From positions 6,138,001 to 6,202,000 of the forward strand of contig JARUPY010000538.1 in the NCBI GenBank assembly GCA_029817715.1: a stretch of 64,000 nt of DNA. The letters run 5' to 3'. The translations under genes and the position numbers were made by a program. Positions within the stretch are counted from its first letter, which is position 1; the number at the start of each line of letters is the position of its first letter. Below the pieces are notes generated by a model, which was not told where the DNA came from, searched no databases, and was given only the letters and a program-made list of their open reading frames with translations. Positions 23,707-35,660 of this stretch are shown here, piece by piece. This DNA is from Melastoma dodecandrum (Eukaryota > Streptophyta > Magnoliopsida > Myrtales > Melastomataceae).

Positions 23707-24805
23707 GTGCAAGATATGAATGAGATATGGTTCATCGATAGTGGATGTAGCAACCATGTCACAAGGATCAAGAAGAACTTTGTGGAGTTTGATGAGAAAT
23801 ACAACTCTCTCTTGAAACTTAGAGATAACAAGAAGTTAAAGATAGAAGGTAAATGTGTTATTTCAGTTTTAAGTGCAAAAGGTCAACAGAAGATGATGCA
23901 CGACGTCTTCTATACTCCAGAAATCACACAGAACCTACTAAGTGTGGGACAAATGATGAAAAATGGATATAAGTTGCTTTTTGCAGAAGGCTAATGTAAC
24001 GGACAGAAACGGACAGAAGGTCACGGTCGTGAAGATGACGTCCAACAATTTGTTCTCGTTAAAGATGACTCATTACAACAATTTAGTTCTCAAAACTGAG
24101 GTTGTAGATGATTCTCATCTTTGGCATCTCAGGTATGGACATTTGAACAGAAAAGGTCTAGCTATATTGAAGCAGAAGGATATGGTAGTAGGACTACCTT
24201 CTATACAAGCTGTAGAAGGTTACGTTTGTGAAGGATGTGTCTTCGGAAAGCATCATCGTCTTCCATTCCCAAATACATCATGGAGAGCTCGAGCCCCTCA
24301 CGAGCCGGTTCATGATGATAGTTGTGGATCGACTCAAACTCCGTCTCTCAGTAATAGAAGATATTTTTTGTTGTTCGTAGATGACTATACTAGAATGATT
24401 TGGCTTTATTTTCTTGAGAGGAAGTCAGATGCTTTTGGCACCTTTATGAAGTTCAAAGCACTTGCGGAGAATCAAAGTGGAGACATGATTAAGACCTTGA
24501 GAACTGATCGCGGAGGAGAGTTTTTATCAAGACCATTCTTGGACTATTGCCAACAGAAGGGGATACAGAGGGAGTTGACTGTGCAGCATTCTTCACAGCA
24601 GACTGGATTCGGAGAAAGAAATAACAGAACCAAAGTAGAAATGGCCAGAAGCATGCCGAAGGGCAAATGTCTACCCTACAAGTTCTGGGCAGAAGCTGTT
24701 AACACATCTGCCTACCTTCTGAACAGATCCCCTACAAAAGCAGTTAGGGACAAGACACCATATGAAGCGTGGCACAGAAGCAAGTCTGTGGTAAATCATT
24801 TGTAA
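23707..24805 (+). pseudogene. copia protease and integrase, in two overlapping frames
   Basis: 23707-23994 encodes the protease start with the catalytic triplet in WFIDSGCSNHV. 23963-24805 encodes the integrase: the zinc-binding HHCC set in HLWHLRYGHLNRKG and CEGCVFGKHH, then FVDDYTRMIWLYFL, the second acid in LRTDRGGEF and the third in GFGERNNRT. The two frames overlap by 32 bp and are offset, so a frameshift separates them. A further shift separates the integrase from 24769-25340, which contains the integrase tail and the start of RT (EEKWRNAMKKDMTSIEKNDI). Confidence 0.85.
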
Positions 24806-25340
24806 GTATTTGGGTGTATTGGATAGATACGCTCACACATTTTCAAGAAAGAAAAAAGTTTGATGAGAAAGGTGAGAAGTTGATTTTCATTGGATATAAT
24901 GATGAATCGAAGGGATATCATCTGTATAATCCGAATACCGACAAGGTAGTTCTGTCGAGAGATGTTATCTTTGATGAACATGCAGCTTGGAAGTGGCAGG
25001 AAGAGACTTCTATGACTCAGATGTTCCAGTATATAGAAGCAGCAGTAGAAGTATCCATACAGAACCCTATTAGAACAACAGAAGTAGCAACAGAAGTTAT
25101 AGTACAGAATCCCATCGGAACAACAGAAGCTAGTTCATCTAAAACCATTCCAAAAGCAAAGGGTCCTATTGGAGATACACCACCGAGGAGGTATCGATCA
25201 TTCACTGAAATTTATGAGCAAGCTAACTTTGCTCTTTCTGCATTTGAGCCACAGAACATTGAGGAGGCAGCGAAAGAAGAAAAATGGAGAAATGCCATGA
25301 AGAAGGATATGACTTCTATAGAGAAGAATGACATATGGTC

Positions 25341-26444
25341 ATTGTTCCGGGTCGAGTTCCTCGGATCCGTAACCACCGACGTCACCGGAGCGGCTTTATC
25401 CACGCTCAACCCGCTGTAGTCACCTCCTGCGAGAATGGTCGCCGGAGAATCCGTCCTGCACACTCACACACACGTCAAAGCACCACAATAATGTTGTATG
25501 ACTTGCCCAGACTTACCACGCTCAGTTACAATAATCATAATGAAATGTTTTTGTGTTTTTCTCTTATACAGCGATTCTGTCCTCCTGTAATTAAGGAAAC
25601 TTATTTTTCTAAATACAAAATATGACCAGATTAATTCCCTTCGTGCATCAAATGACTGGGAAGGAAATCCATCTGATTTCGAATTAATCAGATTATCCTA
25701 TTATCAGATATTGCATTACAGAAGGGTACGCCAGATTTAGTCGTCAGCCTTCTATAGTTGGAAAGAAAAATTATTTTGTCTCCAACTTGGGAATTCCGAT
25801 TATATGCTCGTGCATTTATCCGTTAGGGACTTTCAAAATAAATTTTGTTTTAATTTTAAAGATTAAACCTCAGATAGCACACTGTAGAAGGTTCGACCAG
25901 AATTGAGAGTCATCCTTCTATTGATGGAAATAATTAATAATTATTTCCATCAATAGAAGGTTTCTAAAATGAAATAATTCATTCCAGATATACTTATCAT
26001 TGTATCTAGATGAAATTCAGGTGAAAATTTTATTTGAAAGTATTTTCTAAATAACGTAATTCTTTAGAGAAGGTTAGATAGAAATTACCAAAAATAATAA
26101 AATAATTTCCTTGATTAGGAAAAATATTTTATTTTTGACTTTCAAACATTTGTCTCAGAAAAGTATTTAATATTCATTCAAATAATATTCCTAGGAATAT
26201 TCCTCATTTGAATTAATAAAATAATTAAGATAATCAATAATTAATTAATTATTAAAATATCTAATTATGAAATATTTTCTAATCACGTCATCTGATCTGC
26301 AATGATCATTCGAGAATATAGAAAATATTTTCACGATATTTTTCTTTTACTAGGAAGGATATCTTCGTTACAGCAAGTTACGACTTTTATAAAGTCATAG
26401 CAGGTCAAACCTGGTGTAGCTGATACATCATCAAAACCATATCA
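25341..26444 (-). repeat. partial 3' LTR of the minus-strand copia element
   Basis: Aligns with 32204-33277 with a few indels; for example 25900-25960 has an extra copy of the ATTATTTCCATCAATAGAAGG-like piece. It starts (minus) TGATATGGTTTTGATGATG. It is truncated where it meets the plus-strand copia element at about 25340; both copies read TGTTCCGG next to GTCGAG at that point. Confidence 0.85.
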
Positions 26445-26464
26445 ATAATCTCCCCTTTTTTGAT

Positions 26465-28530
26465 GATGGCTAAACATTCTTCCATAGGAGATATGTTAAT
26501 GCAAGATGACATATCAAACTCCCCTTAAGATAGAGACGGTAAGGGTTTGACACTTTACAAAAGCTTCAACATGCTTTTACTTTTGCAGAGTGCAAAAGCT
26601 TCTGTGTAAGCATATAGCTTGAACAAAATACAGGGACAAGGCTCCTGTATATTTAGCCTGACAGTAGCATGTGCTTCTGCACTCCCAGCAAAAATGAGTT
26701 GTACTCAAATTTTGCATGCCCTATAGAAGGTTGATAACCACATGGTATGTTTAACCTTCTATCCCACTAAATATTCAAGAATTCTTGAGGTTTTGAGAAT
26801 TAGCGTATGCTATATCTCTTTAAATCTCCCCCTTAATCGTTACTTCCTATTTCTCCAAATATCTCCAAAATCTCTCCCCCCTTTTTTTATGCAAAAGAGT
26901 AGAAGGTATAAACGGAGAAGAATGGCTCTGTAGAAGGTAAACCATAATTGCAGAAGGTATAAAGAGTCCATTCAGAAACGGGTTAGACGTGTCTTAGAGA
27001 CACTTATACATCAAAACCATAGCAAGACCATTAAGATTCCTATAGGATTTGGTCCAAGGTACTGATGTAAGAACAATATAAGGCATTACTACATAGGAGG
27101 TGTCTGCCTCGAGATTGTCACGCATGAGCTTCTCTCGACGTCCAATAATTTAAGAGAGATTCACGTAAGCTCTTTGAGGATTTGAATCTCTTCAGTTTGG
27201 ATAACAACTTGACATTGTAGATCCAAATCATCATCTAGCATAGGATTAGAGGCCGCCGCATTAGCAGCAACTTCCTTTATAATCTCCTCTTGTATAGGAG
27301 GTTCCTCCAAAACAGGGGTTTACTCCTGCTGTTTAAACAGAGCTTCCTTGGAGTTCTCCTCGGTCTCGAAAGTCAAGTCCTTTGTGCTTTCCAAATGCTT
27401 GGACCTCATCATCTATGGAGAGGATGGGGCTGGTTGGACAATTTTCAACTGGTGGAGGTGTGGCCAGACTTGCTCTTAGGTACCATCACGCAAAATAGAA
27501 CGAGAAGAATCGATCCATTTAGGGGGAAGAAAGGACGAAATTCCTCCTTAGGTTTCTCTCGTGTGCGTTCTCAAAGTATGGTATAGAAACACGATTAAAG
27601 AGATAGTTAACCTTCTATTCCGAGCTTCTGTAGAGGAAATATTGAAATAATCCTCAAAGATTTGTTAAGAAAATCTGAAATATATCTTTTAAGATCTTCT
27701 TACGATTTATTTCCATAATTAAGAAACAAAATTGGTTAAAATCGAAGTAGATGTATTGAATTAACCATTCATAGAAGGTTGAACCTTCTATATGTAGTTT
27801 CTGCTTAGAGAATCTGCATTGATGGAAAGATATCCTTTCTTGACAAGATATTCTATAAAATTGTCAAGAATTCACCATCCCAAATTAATTTTGAATCATG
27901 ATTCGAAAGGTAATTTGTACAGAACCTTGAACCTACTGTACAAGGTTTCTGTGATTAAAATTGATAACAAATCCCCAATTCATTCCCGAAAAAGAAGAAT
28001 TTCTCCTTATCAAGGGGTTTGGTGAATTGTCAGCCAATTGCTGGTCTGTATTAACGTATTCCACGCTTACAGAACCTTATTGGAAAAAACATCTATGCTT
28101 AATTCCATTGAAATAGACGAAGCTCTTTTTGCATTTGATCATGCCAATGCAGAAAGGCTTTATCAACAACGCGTGGTAAATTCTAAGACGGAATCTCAAA
28201 ATCTCTAGTGTGGTTGACAACAGAACATCTTGTCTGTACACCACTATTGATATCTCCTATGACTTGGTCAATAGGTTGTCGTTTTTTATATAGAGAAGGT
28301 GCTCTTATATCATTTTATTGATTATTCTGAGAAGATGATGCTTCAAGAGAATTATCAACTGTTTGTTCAGGTTCTCTTTGAGAATCGTGTACAAAAGGTG
28401 TGGAACCTTCTATGTCTTCCGTAGAAGATTTGGGTTCTATAGAAATTTCTATAGGTTCAAGAGATATTACATGCTTTGTATTATCTTCTATTGGCGAGTC
28501 ATTAATTTTTACATTAACTGACTCTTCTAT
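26465..28530 (-). pseudogene. degraded 3' part of the minus-strand copia element
   Basis: A short RT-start-like stretch is visible near 28190-28090 (minus strand, similar in pattern to the conserved copia phrase before the RT). After that no RT or RNase H motif could be found, only small frames. The region is very rich in the words CAGAAG, CTTCTG and CTTCTAT. Confidence 0.45.
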
Positions 28531-29400
28531 GGTAGAAGTCCTTTAGTTAAGGACTCTATAAGCTTTGCTAGACAGAGAGTATCCTAAAAAGATACCTTCA
28601 TCTAATTTAGCATCAAATTTCCCGAGATTATCCTTAGAAGGACTCAGTATAAAACATGGACTTCCAAAGGCATGAAAATAGGAAATATTCAGTATTCTCC
28701 CCCTGTATAGTTGATAGGGAGTTTTCTCTAATTTGGTCTTTGTAGTACCCTATTAGAGATATAGCAGGCTATATTCACAGCTTCTATCCAAAGGTTCTAT
28801 GGAACATTGCTCTCACAAATCATGGTTATTGCCATGTATATAAGAGTTCGATTTTTCCTTTCTGCGACTCCATTCTGTTGAGGAGTGTAAGGAGCAGAGA
28901 AGTTGTGATCGATACCATGTTCATCACAGAAGGTAGCGAAATCATGGTTTTCAAACTTTGTACCATGATCCGTTCGTATAGCTTTTACAGAAGATAGATT
29001 TTCATTCTATAATTGCTTAGCGAGCTTTATGAAAGATTCAAATGCATCGCTTTTATGAGTAAAAAACTTGACCTAGGTGTATCTAGAGTAGTCATCAACT
29101 ACTACAAGGCAGTATCTTCTACCACCAATACTCTGAACTCTAGTAGGACTAAATAGATCCATATGTAGAAGTTCTAAAGGCCGAGTAGTAGAAATCTCAT
29201 TCTTAGACTTGAATGAAGATTTAGTTTGCTTACCAAGCGAACAAGCTTCAAAGAAGTTGTCTTGTTCGAGACAAGCCTTTTACCAATTCTTTTCTAGCAA
29301 GCTTGGATAGCAATTGAAGGTTGGAGTGTCCTAACCTTCTATGCCAAAGATGAGTTTCGTCTTTGACAGACAGAAGACAACTTTTCGTAGCACAGAAGTT
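28530..29400 (-). pseudogene. copia integrase region, minus strand, multiply interrupted
   Basis: Minus-strand translation in shifting frames shows the integrase end, including a GKFDAKLDEGIFLGYSLSSK block at about 28640-28560 and a stretch with C-D-E-H-G and P-Y-T-P-Q-Q-N-G around 28940-28860. These are the second half of the copia integrase. No frame longer than 60 codons survives. Confidence 0.6.
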
Positions 29401-29408
29401 CTCCTGTG

Positions 29409-30395
29409 TTAAAGTGTAGATGTTCTTTTCCGATTTCCAATGAAGCGAACTTCATTGTTTAGGGTACCAAAATATTTATCTTGATCAAAGGTTATAGTAT
29501 AGCCTTTGTCACAAAGCTGGCTAATGCTTAGTAAGTTATGTTTGAGTTCTGTAACCAACAAAACCTCTTCTATAACCATAGAGTCAGGACTTCCAATAGT
29601 TCCTGTTCCGATGACGATGCCTTTGCAATTGTCGCCAAATTTAACAGAACCTCCGTTCTGTAAAGTCAGCTTAGAAAATTTGGATGGATCTTCGGTCATG
29701 TATCTTGAGCAGTCACTGTCCAGATACCATTCACTTTCGATAGCTTCTGTTCGAAAACAGAATTGACTATCTATAGAGTTTTGAGTTTCTGTGTGAGTAT
29801 TTATGCACATTAGTGCTTGTTCTTCCTCATCATCAGAATCTCCAATATCTGCCCAAGCAATCATAGCTTTCTTGGGTTTGGTTTGTACAGAAGGTTTTTC
29901 CTTCTCCTTAAGTAAAGGATAATCCGATTTGAAATGTCCCTTCTTATTACATTCATAGAATCTGATCATCTTAGAATCAGGTTGTTTTTCACGTTTCTGA
30001 TTTCTTTTATTGAAACGTCTTTTGGAGGCGAACCGCAGAAGGCATATAGCGATCGTAGTGAGTTCATCATCCGAATCAGTTTCTGCCTCATTATCAGAAC
30101 CTTCTATTAATTCTTCTGATGCTTTGAAAGCTACTGAGGCCCTTTTCACGTCAGATTGAGAGGTTCTCTCCATCTCATACGACATTAAGGAGCTCATCAG
30201 CTGATCTAATCGAAGAGTAGAAAGATCCTTAGCTTCCTCAATAGCCATTTTCTTGGCTTCCCAAGATTTGGGTAGAGTTCGTAGAACCTTTCTTACCAAT
30301 TCGGAATTAGTGTAGTGTTTGCCTAAATGAGTTAAGGCATCAACCGGGAGGTTAAGTCTCTGGAACATTTGTTCAATAGATTCTTCGTCTTTCAT
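29409..30395 (-). pseudogene. copia gag C-terminal part, zinc knuckle and protease
   Basis: A 328-residue frame. EESIEQMFQRLNLPVDALTH and VRKVLRTLPKSWEAKKMAIE are the copia gag helix. FYECNKKGHFKSDYP is the knuckle; in the usual C-x2-C-x4-H-x4-C pattern two of the four ligands are replaced (Phe and Tyr). An acidic spacer with ADIGDSDDEEEQAL and then the protease follow. There WYLDSDCSRYM has Asp in place of the glycine of the catalytic Asp-Ser-Gly, and HNLLSISQLCDKGY closes the domain. Both changes suggest decay. Confidence 0.85.
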
Positions 30396-30479
30396 GGTAA
30401 AGCTCTCTCATAATGATGAATTAAGAAATTTATCTTGGTTTCTCTAATCTGGTTTGTCCCGACATACATTGTGACAAGT

Positions 30480-30782
30480 TTATCCCAAATTTCTCTTGGT
30501 TTCTCTAATCTGGTCTTTCATGGTACCTTGCCCGAAGTGCACAGTGGAAACTTTAACGAATTCACTTTCCGACATAGCACTAAACATTAAGTACTTAGCC
30601 GTCTTAGTAAGTCGTTTGATCTTAAGGCACTCCCATGTATGACGACCATCAGGACCAGTTTGTAGTTCAATCGGTAGAGAAGGTGGACCGTCTTCTATGA
30701 ACGACCACAAATCATCGGCGATTGCATCTACAAATGCACTCATTTGAATTTTCCAATAGGAAAAATTCTTACCATCAATCAT
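30480..30782 (-). pseudogene. copia gag N-terminal part
   Basis: A 100-residue frame starting MIDGKNFSYWKIQMSAFVDA, the classic start of a copia gag (variable-Phe-x-x-Trp-Lys), then WECLKIKRLTKTAKYLMFSA. It is separated from 29409-30395 by a frameshift. A duplicated phrase (TTTCTCTAATCTGGT, near 30438 and 30496) marks a small tandem duplication at the break. Confidence 0.8.
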
Positions 30783-31400
30783 GGGAGGATTCCAAATATG
30801 TGGTTTCGTACATAATAGTTGTCACCCACTTTTCAACTTTCAAAAGGTTTAGGCTTCTATGAAGAACAACAGTCCTTAACAGTATTGTATTGTATCTCAA
30901 TCCTCAAAGGCTTCTGTTGAACTGAAAATGACGTTGCTGGGAATCAAATCTCTATAAAATAGAGCAGAAATACCAAATAGTTTAATTCCACAAAAAACCT
31001 TAAAGTTTCAGCATAAGAAAACAATGCAGTAGCGATTTTAAGTGTATCTAGCAGGTAATGCCTTCTATAGGATATAATTGAGCCCTCAAGCTTTTGTTGA
31101 ATCCTGTTTTAATGCAAATGGTTGAATTCTAGCATAGCAATGAGCTACTGTAGAAAGAAACCAATTTGTGAAATTCACAGAGCGTAAGCTTCTGTATAGT
31201 AGGAATCGAGCGTGTAGAAGGTAAGAGCTGCTATAGGATCTCAACGAGTGGTTAAGCTTCCGTTGATACCCGCTATGAGATGGAGGAAGAGGTATCCGTT
31301 CGCTACACTGTTAATTGATGAGATGGTGATGCGACGGTTTTATTGTTTTTTTATGAAGTAGCCCTTTTTTCTTTTGTGCATCTTTCTTTCTGTCATGCCA

Positions 31401-31412
31401 TTCTTGATACCA
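31401..31412 (-). other. primer binding site of the minus-strand copia element
   Basis: TGGTATCAAGAA on the minus strand, two bases after the LTR end CCAACA. It matches the Met-tRNA type at eight positions and then diverges. Confidence 0.75.
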
Positions 31413-31414
31413 AT

Positions 31415-33277
31415 TGTTGGCCCTTTGATTGTGACTAAGAGGGGGGTGAATTAGTCTTTTTGTTCGAATAGAACTTTCGCGACAAACTCAAAGAACCCTC
31501 ACAGCGGAATGCTTAGCTTCTGTGGTTTACAGAAACTTAAAGGCAAATTGGAACACATTGTTTTATAGTGGTTCGGTGAATATACCTATATCCACTTTCG
31601 GCCGCTTTCAATAATAACTTGTAAATAGTGATTACAGTGTAGAAAGTAGAATCTTCTGTGGTATAAGAAAATAATTACTTTAACCACGGGGCGGTAAAAC
31701 TATCTTACCGAACTGCAAGAAACTCTTTTGCTGAGTTTGAGATGAGTCTACGTCGAATCATAAGGAAATCAACCAGACTTGGCGAGCACAGAACCTTGGC
31801 TGGAAGCTTCAGCCTTCTGTGACGCTGTAGCGGGCTGTCCCTTCTGTGGATCTGCGAACAAACTTGGTGACGCTTTCTCCACGTTCTTGGACGTCGTCTG
31901 GTGGGCTTATCTTTTTGTATTTTTGGTTTAATCTACAAAACAAATAAAATAACTGTCTACAGGAGGCTGCAGTCCCTCACCACTTATGCCTGCTACAGAA
32001 ACCTTCTCTTGGACCTGTTGTACGCCCACCTGGCATTACAGACAGCTTCCCCAACCAAGTCCTTCGTATTCACAGCCAACAGCGCCTACGGAGTGGCTTC
32101 ACCAAAGCACACATACTGCAAACAAACAGATAAACAAATAACCGACTCGTCAACCAACGAACCTTCTCTCCAAGCCCTGTGCACGTAGTCCGACGTTATG
32201 GACAGTGTTCCGGTCGAGTCCCTCGGATCCGTAACCACTGACGTCACCGGAGCGGCTTCTCTCACACTCAACCCGCTGTAGTCAACTCCTGCGAGAATGC
32301 TCGCCTAGAGAATCCGTCGTGCACACTCACACACACGTCAAAGTACCACAATAACGTTGTATGACTTGCCAAGACTTACCACGATCAGTTACAATAATCA
32401 GAATGAAATGTTTTTGTGTTTTTCTCTTATACAGCGATTATGTCCTCCTGTAATTAAGGAAACTTATTTTTCTAAATACAAAATATGATCAGATTCATTT
32501 CCATCATGCATCAAATGATTGGGAACGAAATCCATCTAATTTCGAATTAATTAGATTATCCTATTATCAGTATTGCATTACAAAAGGTTACGCCAGATTT
32601 AGTCGTCAGCATTCTATAGTTGGAAAGAAAAATTATTTTGTTTCCAACTTGGGAATTTTGATTATAGGCTCGTGTATTTATCTGTTAGGGACTTCCAAAA
32701 TAAATTTTGTTTTAATTTGAAAGATTAAACCTCAGATAGCGCACCGTAGAAGGTTCAGCCAGAATTGAGAGTCAACCTTCTATTGATGGAAATAATTAAT
32801 AATTTATTTCCTAAATGAAATAATTCGTTCCAGATAGACTTATCATTATATCCGGACGAAATCCAGGTGAAAAGTTTATTTGAAATTGTTTTCTAAATAA
32901 CGTAATTCTTTACAAAAGATTAGATAGAAATTGTCAAAAATAACAACATAATTTCCTTGATTAGGAAAAATATTTTATTTTTGACTTTCAAACATTTAAT
33001 ATTAATTCAAATAATATTCCTAAAAATATTCCTCATTTGAATTAATAAAATAATTAATATAATCAATAATTAATTAACAATTATTAATTATTAAAATATC
33101 TAATTATGAAAATATTTTCTAATCACGTCATCTAATCTGCAATGATCATTGAAGAATATAGAAAATATTTTCGTGATATTTTTTCTTTATTAGGAAGTAT
33201 ATCTTCATTACAGAAGGTTATAGCTTTTGTAAGGTCATATGTCAAACTTGGTCATAGATCATCAAAACCATATGTCA
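31415..33277 (-). repeat. 5' LTR of the minus-strand copia element
   Basis: An 1,863-bp block with minus-strand ends TGACATATGG...CCAACA. Close to its 3' end the minus strand reads TTCACCCCCCTCTTAGTC, a phrase common at the ends of SIRE-like LTRs. It shares the start phrase GGTTTTGATGAT with the LTRs at 13030 and 63128, so all three belong to one lineage. Confidence 0.8.
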
Positions 33278-34600
33278 AAAAAACCTTGGATGATATGCCG
33301 TGAATATCATTAACCCTTACAACTTTCTCATAGTGTGAAATGATTATTACCGAAACGACAAGGGAAAAAAAGAATCATCTTCGTCGTTGTGTGGATTCGT
33401 TTGCTTCTTTTGCCCTACTTTTTCAACGAGAAAAAGCTTCTCTTTCTCTTTCTGCCCCCATTTTCTCCATCACAAAGTAAAGGGCCTAGGTAAATTAAGT
33501 AGCCTAAATCTTTCCCGGAAACTTAACATGAAAACGACGCCCCTTTTTACATGAATTGATAGCGGTTTGTCGCGCTTTCTCGACCTAAGAAGAGCGGCCT
33601 ACCATGCCTGCGTTATCACTTCGACCGTGGCGCAATAACAAAATCGACGAGGAACAACGCTGGATCGGGTCCTTACTCCAAGGTTCATATTAGCATATCG
33701 TCACGAGTTCATCACACGGACACGTGGTCGTACAGCTTTTATCCTACGTGACTGAAAACACACGACAGCGAATCATCTCAGGTTCTTACGGCCCCTCAGC
33801 TTCACCCATTAACGTGTGGATGTATATTTAATATATTTGAAGGAACTGTCGCCGACCATGCTCGATATAGCTCGAGCCCCGGATGCCATCTGGTTTTGAG
33901 GTAGCAATAATTTGAGAGATATAAGAAAAAAATATAAGAAACGATGGGGACATCTCTGGCATGGTCGAGGCCCTTCACATTAGTCCATACCCGACACAAA
34001 TCATACCACCTACCACACCACGTGATATACACAAACCAACAACCACTTGGATTATATCACGTTATGTTCGGTCTTCGGAAGTAATGACGGGGGCTCGACG
34101 CTTGATAACAGAGGAAACTGTCTCTGGCGAGGGGTTTTGATCTCCTCATATTCGAACTGATTCGAACAATTCGTCGAGACTGAGGGTTCTAGCATTTGCA
34201 CTCCTTAGAGAATGTCTGTTATAACAGGAAGAGAGTTTTCATATCCCCATGAGAGAATGCACGTGCCCAACTAATTCCAAAGAGCTCTCACATAGAGAGA
34301 GCATCCCGAAAGCGTAACTTATAGCCCAAGGGAGTAGCTGGTTTCACCTTAGAAGCTAATGACTTATGTTCAAATATTGAAGGACAGATGGTTGGGGAGG
34401 GGAGGGCACTTTTCCTTTTCTTTTTTCAATAGGAAGACTTCGTAGATATGCAACTGTTTGACCCTTCAATTGGGGAATGCGTAGGTGTGAGACGGCCAGC
34501 TCGACTACCGGGCAATCCTCGACCGCATAAGAAAGTTGGTACGGTTGGGGGGCCGCCGATTCCGGAACAAACCTCGATCGCACTGGTAACTCCATGAAAG
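33278..34600. other. spacer right of the copia nest
   Basis: No coding domain recognised on either strand. Short frames such as 33802-34032 and 34356-34595 lack homology that I can see. The origin is unknown. Confidence 0.35.
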
Positions 34601-35660
34601 TAGAGTTATTTAGGGCAATTTCATACTTAGATTTTGTTAAATTTGTGAAATATTGCGTTCATTACATAATATTCCTGGTTATTTCACATTATTCTCGAGA
34701 AACGGATTACTGCCGAGTTTTTTGGTCTATTTCAGGATAAATATGAAGAAAATGGGATCTCAGCGTAATTATGAAGACTTTGTGCAGATGGAAGATCTGC
34801 AAGACCTAAAGCTACGATGGGGAGAAAAGAAAAGATTTTCTTTTCTTATTTTCAAAGATTCTCTAGGTTTAGGGGGATTATAAAAACATTGTATTTTACC
34901 TGGAGAGGGGCAGAGGAGGCTGCTGGCAACAAGGAGCCGTCGACAGAGACTTCGCCAGTTTTTCTTTTAGTTTTCCTTTATGTCGTTTTAATTGTTTATG
35001 ATAGATCTGATGTTTTTGTTTATTTCGGTTATGAATTAATTTTTTTCGCCTAGGGTTAAAATGGATCATGGATCTTGACGATTAGTCAAGAGTCTATCTC
35101 TTTTGACACACTTGAATGATTTTGGTTTGATTATTCCTGCTCGTTCTTAACGCTTTCTTATTGCCTGATCACCAATAGGATTAAATAGTGAATTTAGGTG
35201 AACTCGGAAGGGGAATCCTAGATTAAGCACGGAAAGAGGAATAACATAGGTTAGACTTGGTCGGAAGACGAGATTATTAACGAGTGGGATAGGAATATAC
35301 CCAATCGTCCTAGGTAATCGAATTGGAATTGATTCTTAAGGGGCACTCGATAGTTAATCTACTTAGGAATAGAGTGATAACTATTTACAGAGATGTACGT
35401 TCTTATGACCTCGGGAGGGGCGTAGGAAGAAAGATTGTCGCCTTAGGTGCTTTTCTCATTTGAATTTTAATTCAATCTACTTACTCGTTTTCTTTAGCTT
35501 TACATTTAGTTTGATTAATTCTCAACTCGCTTAGTTGGATAATAGAGATTGACGGTATTTTAATAATTGGGAGACAGTCCACGTGGGAACGATATCTTAC
35601 TTACACTTTATTACTTGTACGATCGCGTGCACTTACGTGGTGAATACGTTTTCGACGTGA
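34600..35660 (+). repeat. possible long LTR remnant of a gypsy-type element
   Basis: The run from about 34850 to 35650 has the look of a plant gypsy LTR. A TATA-like stretch (GGATTATAAAAAC) is followed by a T-rich segment, then a long GGAATAG/TAGGTAATCG-rich stretch, then GAGACAGTCCACGTGGGAACGA and TACTTGTACGATCGCGTGC near the end. This resembles the LTR ends of Tat/Athila-type elements from memory. No second copy or primer binding site was found in the window, so this is tentative. Confidence 0.3.

Larger units (their letters stand above)
22317..25340 (+). mobile_element. Ty1/copia retrotransposon, 3'-truncated
   Basis: The 5' LTR (22317-22671) is followed by a Met-tRNA primer binding site and by gag, protease, integrase and the very start of RT in the order usual for copia. 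At about 25340 the sequence changes abruptly into the LTR of a second copia element in the opposite orientation. RT core, RNase H and the 3' LTR are not found in the window. The frames are broken by several frameshifts, so this is a dead element. Confidence 0.85.
25341..33277 (-). mobile_element. second copia retrotransposon, SIRE-like layout, minus strand
   Basis: A repeat of about 1.08 kb is found at 25341-26444 and again at 32204-33277 in the same orientation. On the minus strand the full right-hand LTR runs 33277 to 31415 and is followed by a primer binding site (TGGTATCAAGAA, 31412-31401). At the other end the purine tract AAAAAAGGGGAGATTAT (about 26462-26445) precedes the 3' LTR that starts at 26444. 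Gag (30782-29409), protease, integrase and an RT stub follow in order. The 3' LTR lacks the part equivalent to 31415-32203. The RT core and RNase H, expected between 26465 and 28060, are not recognisable. Confidence 0.85.

Noticed and set aside
34600..35660. Firm annotation as an Athila or Tat LTR
   Set aside because: Only the general look fits; no second copy, primer binding site or target duplication in the window, so left as a low-confidence feature.
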